37,692 nt of DNA from Chloroflexota bacterium (GTDB lineage: Bacteria > Chloroflexota > Dehalococcoidia > Lucifugimonadales > UBA3495): contig JACZUF010000031.1 of NCBI GenBank assembly GCA_022573285.1, positions 1-37,692 on the forward strand, in the 5' to 3' direction. Below, piece after piece: positions 16,132 to 24,607 of the stretch (position 1 is the first letter of the stretch; each line of letters begins with the position of its first letter). The position numbers were made by a program, and so were the translations under genes. A model generated the notes under the pieces. That model was not told where the DNA came from. It made no database searches and saw nothing but the letters and a program-made list of their open reading frames with translations.

Positions 16132-17361
16132 TTAAATATCGATCCGCCGGGAGAGGGGCAAGAGGGCGAACAACACGGCGGCCAGGGCAAAAAGCCCAGC
16201 GATGTAGTACAGACCCGCCTGGAATCCGGCGGTCTCGTAGATGGCCCCAGCGATCAAGGGCGAGGTTGCCGCCATCAGGAAGCTGGCAAAGGCCACCACG
16301 CCCAATCCGGTGGTGGCCACCTCGCGGCCCACCACGTCGAACAATGCGGCGGTAAGTATGGGCTGGTCTGGGTATAGGAACAGGCCCAACAAGGCGATGG
16401 TGACGGTCAGACTGACGCCGTCGTCGAACGCAATCATCAGCAGCGCAAAGCCGCAGGACCAGACCAGCCCCGGCACCAACACCTGCTTGCGCCCCAGCTT
16501 GTCGGACATGAGCCCAGCCAAGGGCTTGGCCGCCAGCCCGACGGCGATCAACATGCCGATGTGGAAACCCCGGTTGAAGGGGCTGAGGTCCAGGTCGTTG
16601 CCGAGATACAGGGGAAGGAGCGTCACCAGGGCCACGAGCGCCATTGACCGCAGGCCGCGCACCACGGTCAGCCCCCATAACAGAGGACTTCTCATCAGCG
16701 CCTTAGTCATCGCCAGCCGCTGGGCGAGGCCGGCCGCCTTCGTGTCTTCTTCTTTGACGTCACCGATGTTTTTGAAGGCCCAGACCGCCATGAAACCCAT
16801 GAAGAAGGGCGCCACGGCGTAGATGCTGAGGATGCCGCGCCAACCCAACACCAGCAGCAGAGCTCCCGTGACCAGGGGACCGGCAACATCGCCGATACTG
16901 CCGCCAACGCCGTGGAAGGACAGCATGACGCCTCGCCGGTCGGCAAAATGATGGGACAATGAAGCCGACGCCGGCAGGTGCCATAAAGAGTGCGAGACCG
17001 CCACCACCGCCACTCCGGCCAGCAGCAGAGGATATACCGTCGATACGCCCATCAACAGGGAGCCCAGGCCGGAGGCTCCGACGCAGATGGCCAGTAGCCA
17101 TCCCCACCACTTCCGCAGCATGTCGACCACCACCCCGCCGGGCAGCGTAACCAGTCCCGAGGCCAATTCCCGCATGGTGAGGATCCCGCCGACTCCCACT
17201 GCGTTAATCCCGAATGTGCGTTGGATCTCAGGCAGGACCACCACGAAACTCTGGATGATCCAATGAAAAGCAACGTGGCCGGTGGCTAAGGCGGTGACCA
17301 TCACCCGGGCCGTGAGCCGCAGGTCTTTGGTCTCGCTTGAAGTTGTTTCAGCAGCCGCCAT
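16132..17361 (-). CDS. MFS transporter
   Basis: A 409-residue polytopic membrane protein with about 12 hydrophobic segments. The A-type loop between TM2 and TM3 reads GGVVVDMLRKWWGWL, and the matching loop between TM8 and TM9 is LAGLMSDKLGRKQVLV (the MFS D-x-x-G-R-[RK] pattern). The first hydrophobic helix starts around residue 20. The ATG at 17361 (MAAAETTSS) was chosen because GAAGG lies about seven bases upstream and an MFS N-terminus is normally short. The in-frame ATG at 17406 would add 15 residues. Substrate unknown; a role in uptake or export of a catabolic substrate is plausible from context. Confidence 0.88.
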   Translation of the reverse strand: MAAAETTSSETKDLRLTARVMVTALATGHVAFHWIIQSFVVVLPEIQRTFGINAVGVGGILTMRELASGLVTLPGGVVVDMLRKWWGWLLAICVGASGLGSLLMGVSTVYPLLLAGVAVVAVSHSLWHLPASASLSHHFADRRGVMLSFHGVGGSIGDVAGPLVTGALLLVLGWRGILSIYAVAPFFMGFMAVWAFKNIGDVKEEDTKAAGLAQRLAMTKALMRSPLLWGLTVVRGLRSMALVALVTLLPLYLGNDLDLSPFNRGFHIGMLIAVGLAAKPLAGLMSDKLGRKQVLVPGLVWSCGFALLMIAFDDGVSLTVTIALLGLFLYPDQPILTAALFDVVGREVATTGLGVVAFASFLMAATSPLIAGAIYETAGFQAGLYYIAGLFALAAVLFALLPLSRRIDI

Positions 17362-17846
17362 CGCCGGCCTTCGCCTGATGTGTATAGGAATCGACAGGAA
17401 GTGCAAGATGAAAATTCCCGTTGAGTATAGCGGGTACAGCAGGTACGGATAGCCAGAAATGGCTATCCAACAATGGCAAAAACGAGGGGTGCCATTTTTT
17501 CCTCAAGCGAGTATCATTCGCGCCAACCAAGTATCTGGCGGGAAGATACTAGTCATTAATCACGCCAATGGGAAAGAAAGATGCCGCGGCCATCATCTGA
17601 CGAGGAATGCAGCCGCCGCGCGATTTAGCGGAACTGGCGGTAGGCCTGCATCTCCCAGTATTCTATTGACTCCAGATATTGGACTGATTTTCAGCCGCGT
17701 GGCCTTGCAGAATGTGGACCACAGCGGGCCGTCGGCGTAACCGGTGGACGGTCGAGTCGAACAGGAGGCGATCGGGAGAGGGACCACCAGGCTCAAGGGG
17801 TTTCGAGGACGCAGGTCAGAAACGGAAAACTAAAGGAGAAGGAACA
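17362..17846. other. 485-bp divergent gap with structured leader region
   Basis: The gap separates the divergent MFS (minus) and acyl-CoA dehydrogenase (plus) genes. It contains a 9-bp hairpin with a GAAA loop (17447-17468) and a terminator-like hairpin (17472-17500), both on the plus strand. No reading frame resembling a protein was seen. Codon-like composition is absent and no tRNA could be found. Confidence 0.55.
17472..17500 (+). terminator. Intrinsic-terminator-like hairpin in the leader of the acyl-CoA dehydrogenase gene
   Basis: AATGGCA pairs with TGCCATT across an 11-base loop and is followed by a T-tract. A second hairpin (GGATAGCCA-GAAA-TGGCTATCC, 17447-17468) lies just upstream. 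No plus-strand gene ends here, so it may be an attenuator or the end of a short RNA. Confidence 0.5.
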
Positions 17847-19025
17847 ATGACTACCACCATGGATTCGGTTTTGTCGGAAGACCTACTCAAGCGCTGCATG
17901 GAGCGGGCGCCAGGATACGACCGGGACAACACATTCTTCGATGAAGACTTCAAAGAACTGAAAGAAGCCGGATACCTCCTGGCCGCGGTGCCCAAGGAGT
18001 TGGGCGGGCTTGGCCTTAACCTGGCACAGGTCTGTCAAGAGCAGCGCCGCCTCGGATACCATTCGGCGTCGACCGCATTGGCGGTGAACATGCACTTCTA
18101 CTGGACCGGTCTCGCCGCCGACGTTTGGCGCAGCGGCGACATGTCCACCGAGTGGATGTTGAAGGCGGCCGTGGACGGGGAAATCTTCGCCGCGGGGCAT
18201 GCCGAGAGCGGCAATGACCTTCCCCTCTTGCTCTCCACCACCAAAGCGGAAAAGGTGGACGGCGGATACAAATTCACCGGCCGCAAGTCCTTCGGCAGCC
18301 TGACTCCGGTCTGGACCTATCTGGGGATGCACGGCATGGACACCAGTGACCCGGCGGCCCCGAAGATCGTCCACGCCTTCATGCCCCGCGACAGCAGCGG
18401 GTACACCATCGAGAACGTGTGGGACACCCTGGGTATGCGCGCCACCCAAAGCCAAGACACGATTCTTGACGGAGCATTCGTACCCGACAAGTACATCGTA
18501 CGTGTCGTAGACGCGGGGTTTGGCGGCGTCGACCTGTTTGTCTTGGGCATCTTCGCCTGGGCCCTGATGGGCTTCGCCAACGTCTACTATGGCAACGCCC
18601 AGCACGCCCTCGATCTGACCATCGAAGCGGTCAAGAACAAGAAATCGTTGGCCATCACGAGGACCATGGCTTACCACCCGGAAGTCCAGCATTCCATCGC
18701 GGAGATGGTCTGCGAGATGGAGGCCGTCGGGGCCCACATCGACCGGGTCGCCCAAGAATGGTCCGACGGCGTGGACCATGGTCACGGCTGGGCAGTGAAG
18801 TTCGCCGCTGCCAAGCGGCACGCGGCTATAGGCACCTGGAAGGTCGTTGACGAGTGCATGGACCTTCAGGGCGGGTTTAGCATCTTCAAGGCCGGCGGAT
18901 TCGAGCGCCTGTGGCGCGATGCCCGCCTGGTCAAGATTCACCCGATCAACAATGCGTTGGCCATGGAAATAGTGGGCAAGATATCGTTGGGAATCAGCCC
19001 CGATGAGACCCCGCGGTGGGGATAA
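17847..19025 (+). CDS. Acyl-CoA dehydrogenase family protein
   Basis: A 392-residue flavoprotein of the acyl-CoA dehydrogenase superfamily, which introduces a 2,3-double bond into acyl-CoAs and passes electrons to ETF. The N-terminal helical domain, the middle-domain substrate strand (EIFAAGHAESGNDLPLLLST) and the C-terminal helical bundle with DECMDLQGGFSIFKAGGFER are all present. The ATG at 17847 was taken because AAGGAGAAGG directly precedes it; the longer frame to 17712 adds 45 low-complexity residues. It is convergent with the MaoC genes and separated from them by a strong terminator. A desaturation-then-hydration pair of functions is likely. It may also be a flavin-dependent monooxygenase-like member. 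Confidence 0.9.
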   Translation: MTTTMDSVLSEDLLKRCMERAPGYDRDNTFFDEDFKELKEAGYLLAAVPKELGGLGLNLAQVCQEQRRLGYHSASTALAVNMHFYWTGLAADVWRSGDMSTEWMLKAAVDGEIFAAGHAESGNDLPLLLSTTKAEKVDGGYKFTGRKSFGSLTPVWTYLGMHGMDTSDPAAPKIVHAFMPRDSSGYTIENVWDTLGMRATQSQDTILDGAFVPDKYIVRVVDAGFGGVDLFVLGIFAWALMGFANVYYGNAQHALDLTIEAVKNKKSLAITRTMAYHPEVQHSIAEMVCEMEAVGAHIDRVAQEWSDGVDHGHGWAVKFAAAKRHAAIGTWKVVDECMDLQGGFSIFKAGGFERLWRDARLVKIHPINNALAMEIVGKISLGISPDETPRWG

Positions 19026-19064
19026 TCGTCCCAAATCTGTAGCTTCGCAACAGATCCGGCACAA

Positions 19065-19103
19065 AGAGACCCCGGGCCGTGATGGCCCGGGGTCTCTCTT
19101 TAT
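19065..19103 (+). terminator. Strong intrinsic terminator (possibly bidirectional)
   Basis: A 14-bp perfect stem (AGAGACCCCGGGCC with its complement, loop GTGAT) is followed by CTTTATT. It ends the acyl-CoA dehydrogenase transcript. The minus strand has a shorter T-run after the stem, so it may also stop reads from the convergent hydratase gene. Confidence 0.85.
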
Positions 19104-19137
19104 TACCTGGGTCCGGGCTCGAGCAGCCCTGAAGCCG

Positions 19138-19590
19138 CTATTCCTCCTGGGGTAGAAAGGCGTTGGGGACGACGGCGCTACCCTGGCCCACTCCGGTGGT
19201 GTCGCCCTTCTGGTTCTTCACCTCGATCTCCACCGAGACACGGTTGCCGTTGGCCTCTCTGGTGATGCCGGTTACCTTGCCGGTGAAGGTGATCGTGTCG
19301 CCGGGGCGCACCGGTCTCAGGAATCTGAGGTCCACCACGCCGGTGTGATTGAACACGTCGGCGCCGAAGTGCCTCCGCAGCATCTCGATGGCGAAGGTGA
19401 GTGACATACGGCCCGAGGCGACGGTGCCCTCGGTGCCCAATGTCTCCCTGGCGGTATGAACGTCGGTGAACTGGGAAGGGCCGGTGTTGCCGGCGCTGCC
19501 CTCGAAGAGGTTGATGGCTTCCTGGGTCATCTCCTTTACCAGGGGGGTTATCTCATCGCCCGCTGCATAGCTTCTCACTACCCTCCCCAT
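19138..19590 (-). CDS. MaoC-like (hotdog) dehydratase subunit
   Basis: A 150-residue hotdog-fold protein. The hydratase-2 region appears as FTDVHTARETLGTEGTVASGRMS, with an Asp-x-His core (Asp43, His45), followed by the strands GVVDLRFLRPVRPGDTITFTGKV. Such proteins hydrate enoyl-CoA. The start overlaps the end of the upstream gene by 13 bases, which points to translational coupling and a two-subunit enzyme, as in ChsH1/ChsH2-type heteromeric hydratases. This is the catalytic-looking half. GGAGG-like sequence is within the upstream gene end. Confidence 0.88.
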   Translation of the reverse strand: MGRVVRSYAAGDEITPLVKEMTQEAINLFEGSAGNTGPSQFTDVHTARETLGTEGTVASGRMSLTFAIEMLRRHFGADVFNHTGVVDLRFLRPVRPGDTITFTGKVTGITREANGNRVSVEIEVKNQKGDTTGVGQGSAVVPNAFLPQEE

Positions 19591-19997
19591 TTCTTGCCCA
19601 CCTCCGACGGTTGCTTAAGTTCGTGGGTGATCACCCGGTCGATGAGCGTGCCGTCTTCGTCCACCGAGACCGCCTCGGTGACGATATAGTTTTTGCCCCG
19701 CCTCAGGTACTTGTCGGCGATCCAGGCGGTCACGATCAACCGCTTACCCGCCACCGGGGGGTTGTAGCAGTGGAAGGCGCACCGGGCGTTCACCGACCCG
19801 GCGTCGGTGTACTTGGCGTAGTATTGGCGCACGTCCACCTTATGGGCGATGGTCGGGAAACTGGCTTCCGGGTCCATCACTCCCTTCCGGTAGGTGTCAA
19901 TCATCTCTTGAGTCAGCAGATATTCGAACTTCTCGAAGGTCTCGCCAACTTCCAGAGCGTCCCAGTCCAGTTCGGTGCGGTTATCGACTTCGGCCAT
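19578..19997 (-). CDS. MaoC-like N-terminal (FAS1-type dehydratase) hotdog subunit
   Basis: A 139-residue hotdog-fold partner subunit. It starts LDWDALEVGETFEKFEYLLTQ and ends with the strand NYIVTEAVSVDEDGTLIDRV, as in the non-catalytic half of heteromeric enoyl-CoA hydratases. The ATG at 19997 (MAEVDNRTEL) was chosen: AGGACG lies about eight bases upstream, and homologous proteins begin here. The longer frame to 20333 overlaps the divergent sigma gene and is low-complexity. It is the first gene of the two-gene operon with the MaoC gene. Together with the acyl-CoA dehydrogenase it suggests a beta-oxidation-like step. Confidence 0.85.
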   Translation of the reverse strand: MAEVDNRTELDWDALEVGETFEKFEYLLTQEMIDTYRKGVMDPEASFPTIAHKVDVRQYYAKYTDAGSVNARCAFHCYNPPVAGKRLIVTAWIADKYLRRGKNYIVTEAVSVDEDGTLIDRVITHELKQPSEVGKKWGG

Positions 19998-20230
19998 ACA
20001 GCTACGTCCTAAAATGAGAATCCGACTGGCTACCCCGGGCGGGACCATCGCATTATACATTCGGGCCGCAGGGCGCCATAGAGTTGCGCCCAAGGACCCC
20101 ATTTCTGGGTTCTGGTATGATTTCCGGTACGGTCCGGACGACGTGTCCGATACGGCCCGTTCTCCAAGTCGAATCCATGATACTAAGATGAGTTTTTGAT
20201 CCGCATCCCCGTTGGCATTCGTATCAATTG

Positions 20231-20806
20231 ATGGAAGATCTAACCGACGAAGTCTTGCTGCAGCTCCTGTGCCTGGGGAATGAGAGCGCCTTGGGCGCCC
20301 TCTATGACCGCCACGGCAAGACGGCATATTCACTGGCTTACCGGATTCTGGGCGATGTCCACGCTGCGGAGGACGCTGTCCAAGAAGCGTTTATCAACAT
20401 CTGGCGGCGGGCTGGATCGTTCTCCGCCACCCGGGGGACGGCACGGACCTGGATCATGTCAGTGGTCCATCACAGGTCCATCGACATCGGCAGGAAGCGC
20501 CGGGGAATTATGCCCCGGGAGTTGCCTCTGGAATTGGAACGCTTGCCCGAAAACCCCAGCGACACTTGGTCCGAGGTATCGAACACGCTGGACCGGGAGT
20601 TACTCAAGGAGTGCTTGGAGCGGATCCCGGACGACCAGGGGGAAGCCATTCAGTTGGCATATTTTGAAGGTTACACGCAACGGGAGATCGCCGAACTAAA
20701 AGGGATACCCCTGGGAACAGTGAAGGGCCGCATCCGCATCGGAATGGAGAAGCTGCGCAGCCTTTTACAGGAACTGGAACTAGGAGGCTCAAGGGATGAG
20801 CCATGA
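20231..20806 (+). CDS. ECF (sigma-70 group IV) RNA polymerase sigma factor
   Basis: A 191-residue sigma factor. Region 2 is LYDRHGKTAYSLAYRILGDV through EDAVQEAFINIWRR (residues 24-60), with a core-binding and -10 recognition helix. Region 4 runs from CLERIPDDQGEAIQLAYFEG to the helix-turn-helix QREIAELKGIPLGTVKGRIR (150-169), which reads -35 boxes. The ATG at 20231 was used; a TTG at 20228 would add one residue. It overlaps the anti-sigma gene by 11 bases, so the two are translated together. The product should direct transcription of stress or envelope genes when released from the anti-sigma factor. Confidence 0.93.
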   Translation: MEDLTDEVLLQLLCLGNESALGALYDRHGKTAYSLAYRILGDVHAAEDAVQEAFINIWRRAGSFSATRGTARTWIMSVVHHRSIDIGRKRRGIMPRELPLELERLPENPSDTWSEVSNTLDRELLKECLERIPDDQGEAIQLAYFEGYTQREIAELKGIPLGTVKGRIRIGMEKLRSLLQELELGGSRDEP

Positions 20807-21569
20807 TGAATTCGCCGGCATGGCCGCCGGTTACGCCCTGTCAGCGCTGGATGCCGATGAACTGAACAATTTTGAGGCCCACCTGGCCTCGTGCCCGGAA
20901 TGCCAGGCCGCCGTCGCCGGGATGCGCCCCATGGTTGACGCGCTATCCATGATGAGCGAAGAGGCCGAGCCGGCGCACGGGCTACGGGAACGAATACTGG
21001 CGTCGGCGAGGGCGGAACCCAGCGGTCCTGAGCCCGCCGTTCAAGCAAAACCGGAGAAGGCGGCCCCTTGGTGGCGCAGGCCGGTCCTCTGGCCGCTGCC
21101 CGTCGCCGCGGTGATCACAGTGCTGGCGGTGGCTGTCGCCGTGGTGTCGGTCTGGGGATCACAGGCCGATGGCGACAAATCGTCTGCCCAGCGCCGGTTG
21201 GACAAGTCCTACGAAGGGTTCGCGATCATGGCCCAGGCCGACCAATGGTGGCGGTTCGACGGGTCCGGACTCGCTCCGGGAGCCGCTGGGACCCTGGCCT
21301 ATTCCGAGAAGTTCGGGGCCGCGTGCCTACTGGTCTGGGGTCTGCCTAAGGGCGATCAGTTCGCCTACCAGGCACGGCTGACCGAGGCCGGCGGAGCGGT
21401 CACGGAAATCCGGATGTGGCGCTTCAACAACGCCATGTGGCTGATCCTGGATGGCGACCCGAACCTGCTCCAAAAGTTGGAAGTCATCCTGACCACCGGA
21501 GACTCACCTTCAACTTCAGAAAGCCCGGCGCTCCCGGCGCTTATTGATATTCCGTTGACATCGTCCTAG
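20796..21569 (+). CDS. Anti-sigma factor, RskA-like with zinc-binding ZAS domain
   Basis: A 257-residue membrane-anchored anti-sigma factor. The N-terminal zinc motif HLASCPEC (His29, Cys33, Cys36) is the anti-sigma domain. A single hydrophobic helix (about residues 99-120) crosses the membrane, and the extracytoplasmic part (WWRFDGSGLAPGAAGTLAYS to the end) has the RskA C-terminal type fold. It would bind and silence the sigma factor encoded just upstream until a signal triggers its cleavage or release. Start overlaps the sigma gene by 11 bases. Confidence 0.9.
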   Translation: MSHDEFAGMAAGYALSALDADELNNFEAHLASCPECQAAVAGMRPMVDALSMMSEEAEPAHGLRERILASARAEPSGPEPAVQAKPEKAAPWWRRPVLWPLPVAAVITVLAVAVAVVSVWGSQADGDKSSAQRRLDKSYEGFAIMAQADQWWRFDGSGLAPGAAGTLAYSEKFGAACLLVWGLPKGDQFAYQARLTEAGGAVTEIRMWRFNNAMWLILDGDPNLLQKLEVILTTGDSPSTSESPALPALIDIPLTSS

Positions 21570-21673
21570 CAGCGATTTGATCCATAACGCTTCTTATGCC
21601 GTATTAGTAGGGTGCCCCGGCTAAACCGGGACCCAACTCTGATCCAGAACCCCCAGTAATTAGGAGCAGCGCT

Positions 21674-23968
21674 ATGCCTCGTCTATTCGGGTTTCCCAGG
21701 TCTCTAAAGTTGTTAAAAATCTCCAGACCCCCTTTGGGTCTGCTTATACCGCTGATGGGCTTGTTGGCCCTTCTCGTGATCGCCGCCTGCGGCGGCGACG
21801 ACCCCACACCGGTTGCCCAACCGGCGGCCACGGCCACGGCCGTCCCCACCGCCATGCCTCAGCCAACCAGCGCCCCGGCCCCCACCGCCATACCTCAGCC
21901 GACCAGCGCCCCAGCCCCCACCGCCATGCCTCAGCCGACCAGCGCCCCGGTGACGGTTGCCGGCAATACGGTGGAGGTTAGCAGCCAAGGGTCCTTGGGC
22001 CGGCATCTGGTGGACGCCGACGGCATGACCCTCTACCTGTTCACCAAGGACGAGCGCAACGTCTCCAATTGTTCCGGCGGTTGCGCCGGCGCCTGGCCAC
22101 CTCTGATGGCTGACGGCGACCCCTCAGCCGGAGAAGACCTGGACGCCAAACGGCTGGCCACCTTCCAGCGGGAGGACGGCTCAAGCCAGGTCACCTATAA
22201 CGGCAAGCCCCTGTACTATTTCGCCAAGGACGAAAAACCCGGCGACACCCTGGGCCAAGACCGGGGTAACGTGTGGTTCCTGGTCTCCCCCGACGGAGGG
22301 CCGATTCGGACCAGCGCGGCCGTGAATGCCACCGTGAATGGCAGCTTCGGCACGGTCCTGACCGACACCAGCGGCAATTCGCTATACCTCTTCACCAAGG
22401 ACGAACGCAACGTCACCAACTGCGCCGGAGGCTGCGCCCGCGCCTGGCCGCCTCTGCTGACGGTTGAAGACCCGGTGGCGGGTGAAGGTCTGGCCGAAAG
22501 CCGCATCAGCACCATCAGCCGGGGCGACGGCGCCAAACAGGTCACCTACAACGGCTGGCCCCTGTACTATTTCGCCAAGGACGAAAAACCCGGCGACACC
22601 ATGGGACAGGACGTGGGCGGCGTTTGGTTCGTGGTCACCACCGACGGCGGGGCCGTGTACACCAATGCTCCGGTGAACGCCTCCCAGAACGGCGAACTGG
22701 GCGTCATCCTGATGGACGCCGCTGGGCGCAGTCTCTATCTGTTCACCAAAGACAACCCCAACGTTTCCAACTGCTACGGTGGCTGCGCCCTGGCCTGGCC
22801 GCCCCTGATCACCGTCGAAGACCCAGCTCCCGGAGAAGGAGTCTCCGCCGCCCGAATCGGGACCGCCGCCCGCCAAGACGGCTCCAAACAGGTCACCTTT
22901 GACGGCAACCCGCTGTATTATTTCGCCAAGGACGAGAAACCCGGCGACTCAAAGGGACAAGACGTGGGCGGGGTCTGGTTCGTGATCAGCAACTCCGAGC
23001 CGACGATGATTATCCTGGGCGAGCAGAGCGACTCCGGGCAGACGGGGACCGCCGTCTTGGCTGGGCGGGGCAGCTTCACCAATGTGTCCCTTTCCCTCTC
23101 TGCCGGCACTCTGAAATCCGAGTTGGTCCACATCCACGAAGGGCAGTGCCTCCCCGGCGATCTTGGCGGAGTAGTCCATGCCCTAACCAGTTTTGAAGGC
23201 GGCTCAGGGGCCTCGGTCACCAACGTGGAGGCGTCCTTGGACAGCCTTATGACCGGCGGCTTTGCCGTCAACGTCCACTTCGCCTCATTGGCGTCGGTCT
23301 ACACCAGTTGCGGAAACATCCCATCAGCAGAGGATTCGCTCAACATCGCGCTGGGCGAGTTGAACGGCTCCGGACAGACTGGATTCGCCACTCTTACCGA
23401 CCGGGGAGCGCAGACCGAGGTCGTGGTGTCGGCCACCGCCGGCATCTCCGCCCTGGCCCACATCCATGATGGGAGCTGCCAGTCTCTGGGCGGCGTGGCC
23501 CTCGGGCTTAGCGACACCTCTGGAAGCATATCGTCGACCACCGTCGATGCTACCCTGGACTCCTTGATCGCCGGCAGCTTCGCCGTCAACCTGCATGACG
23601 CCGGGGACGCCTCGGTCTATACCAGTTGCGGCAACGTCGCGGAATCAGGGCAGTCGCTCACCATTGTGCTGGACGAGTTGAACGGCTCCGGACAGTCCGG
23701 GTGGGCCACTCTCACCAACCGGGGAGCGCAGACCGAGGTCGTGGTGTCGGCCACCTCCGGCATCTCCGCCCTGGCCCACATCCATGATGGAAGCTGCCAG
23801 TCTCTGGGCGGCGTGGCCCTCGCGCTCAGCGACACCTCGGGTAGCAGCTCGTCGACCATTGTCGACGCTACCCTGGACTCCTTGATCTCCGGCAGCTTCG
23901 CCGTCAACCTGCATGACGCCGGGGATGCTTCGGTCTATACCAGTTGCGGGAACATCGAAGATATTTGA
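21674..23968 (+). CDS. Large secreted lipoprotein with three COG4315 repeats and three CHRD-like repeats
   Basis: A 764-residue exported protein. A lipoprotein signal ends at Cys39 (LLVIAAC). A Pro/Thr/Ala linker (to about 95) contains PQPTSAPAPTA repeats. Three COG4315 (Lipoprotein_15) domains follow at about 105-210, 222-327 and 339-440. Each carries LYLFTKD, a CxGGC pair, AWPPL and PLYYFAKDEKPGD; the period is 117 residues. Three CHRD-like domains follow at about 445-550, 556-655 and 662-764, each with a HIH[ED]G core and a final SCGN. AGGAG seven bases before the ATG sets the start. The protein lies 104 bases after the anti-sigma gene and may be a target of that regulator. Function unknown; binding or surface roles are likely. 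Confidence 0.88.
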   Translation: MPRLFGFPRSLKLLKISRPPLGLLIPLMGLLALLVIAACGGDDPTPVAQPAATATAVPTAMPQPTSAPAPTAIPQPTSAPAPTAMPQPTSAPVTVAGNTVEVSSQGSLGRHLVDADGMTLYLFTKDERNVSNCSGGCAGAWPPLMADGDPSAGEDLDAKRLATFQREDGSSQVTYNGKPLYYFAKDEKPGDTLGQDRGNVWFLVSPDGGPIRTSAAVNATVNGSFGTVLTDTSGNSLYLFTKDERNVTNCAGGCARAWPPLLTVEDPVAGEGLAESRISTISRGDGAKQVTYNGWPLYYFAKDEKPGDTMGQDVGGVWFVVTTDGGAVYTNAPVNASQNGELGVILMDAAGRSLYLFTKDNPNVSNCYGGCALAWPPLITVEDPAPGEGVSAARIGTAARQDGSKQVTFDGNPLYYFAKDEKPGDSKGQDVGGVWFVISNSEPTMIILGEQSDSGQTGTAVLAGRGSFTNVSLSLSAGTLKSELVHIHEGQCLPGDLGGVVHALTSFEGGSGASVTNVEASLDSLMTGGFAVNVHFASLASVYTSCGNIPSAEDSLNIALGELNGSGQTGFATLTDRGAQTEVVVSATAGISALAHIHDGSCQSLGGVALGLSDTSGSISSTTVDATLDSLIAGSFAVNLHDAGDASVYTSCGNVAESGQSLTIVLDELNGSGQSGWATLTNRGAQTEVVVSATSGISALAHIHDGSCQSLGGVALALSDTSGSSSSTIVDATLDSLISGSFAVNLHDAGDASVYTSCGNIEDI
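23339..23968 (+). repeat. Tandem 318-bp repeats (CHRD-like copies 2 and 3)
   Basis: Copies at 23339-23656 and 23657-23968 are almost identical over long stretches (same ELNGSGQ, RGAQTEVVVSAT and LAHIHDGSCQSLGGVAL segments at both DNA and protein level). The high identity points to recent duplication or gene conversion. Confidence 0.85.
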
Positions 23969-24001
23969 AATTCTGTATCGCTTGTATTAACTGAAACCGC
24001 G

Positions 24002-24607
24002 ATGCTGGGCGCCAGCAGAGACGACACTCTGTATGAGACCCTGGGCGACCAGCGCAACAACGGTGCCGGCCAGTGGGTCTTCGCCGGCAAAACGTTGAGC
24101 GGCGCCATACGCCGGGGGCTCATCTCCTTCGACATCGCCGCCGGACTCCCGGCCGGGGCCACGGTCACCGCAGTCTCGTTGACCATGAAGATGTCCCGGA
24201 CCACCGCCGGGGACACAGAGGTGGGACTGCACCGGGTCCTAGCCGACTGGCAGGAAGGGACGGCCGATGCTTTCGGCAACGAAGGGCAGGGAGGCGACGC
24301 CGGCCAGGGGGACGTCACCTGGACGCAAAGGGTGTTCAAGTCCCTGGACTGGGACACCCCCGGCGGGGATTTCTCCTCCGGCGCCAGCGCCGCCGCCACG
24401 ATCGGAGGCCTCGGCAGCTACACCTGGGATTCAACCAGCCAACTGGTGGCCGACGTCCAGAACTGGCTGGACGACCCCGCCGCCAACTTCGGCTGGCTGC
24501 TTCTGGGCGACGAGTCCAAATCCCAGACCACCAAACGCTTCGACAGCAGTAACACCGATAATGCAGAAGAGGACCGCCCGGTGTTGGCGGTGGAGTATAC
24601 GAAGTAA
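24002..24607 (+). CDS. DNRLRE-domain protein (probably the cut-off C-terminus of the upstream lipoprotein)
   Basis: A 201-residue beta-rich domain of the DNRLRE type (SRDDTLYETLGD, GAGQWVFAGKTLS, RGLISFDIAAGLP, and RPVLAVEYTK at the end), usually found at the end of long secreted proteins. The open frame has no signal peptide and no ribosome binding site before the ATG. It is in the same frame as the lipoprotein gene, with only one TGA (23966-23968) and 11 sense codons between the two. The C-terminal domain could therefore be the tail of that protein, cut off by a nonsense change or reached by readthrough. If separate, how it would be exported is unclear. It ends one base before the stop of the convergent STAND gene. 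Confidence 0.7.
   Translation: MLGASRDDTLYETLGDQRNNGAGQWVFAGKTLSGAIRRGLISFDIAAGLPAGATVTAVSLTMKMSRTTAGDTEVGLHRVLADWQEGTADAFGNEGQGGDAGQGDVTWTQRVFKSLDWDTPGGDFSSGASAAATIGGLGSYTWDSTSQLVADVQNWLDDPAANFGWLLLGDESKSQTTKRFDSSNTDNAEEDRPVLAVEYTK

Noticed and set aside
17883..19064. 393-residue open frame antisense to the acyl-CoA dehydrogenase gene
   Set aside because: It mirrors the codon structure of the dehydrogenase in a GC-rich sequence, has no ribosome binding site and no recognisable domain.
23966..23968. The TGA between the lipoprotein and the DNRLRE domain as a second selenocysteine codon
   Set aside because: No conserved Cys is expected at this place in either domain. The only good hairpin (GCTGG-GCG-CCAGC, 24004-24016) begins about 36 bases away, with its loop just outside the usual spacing.
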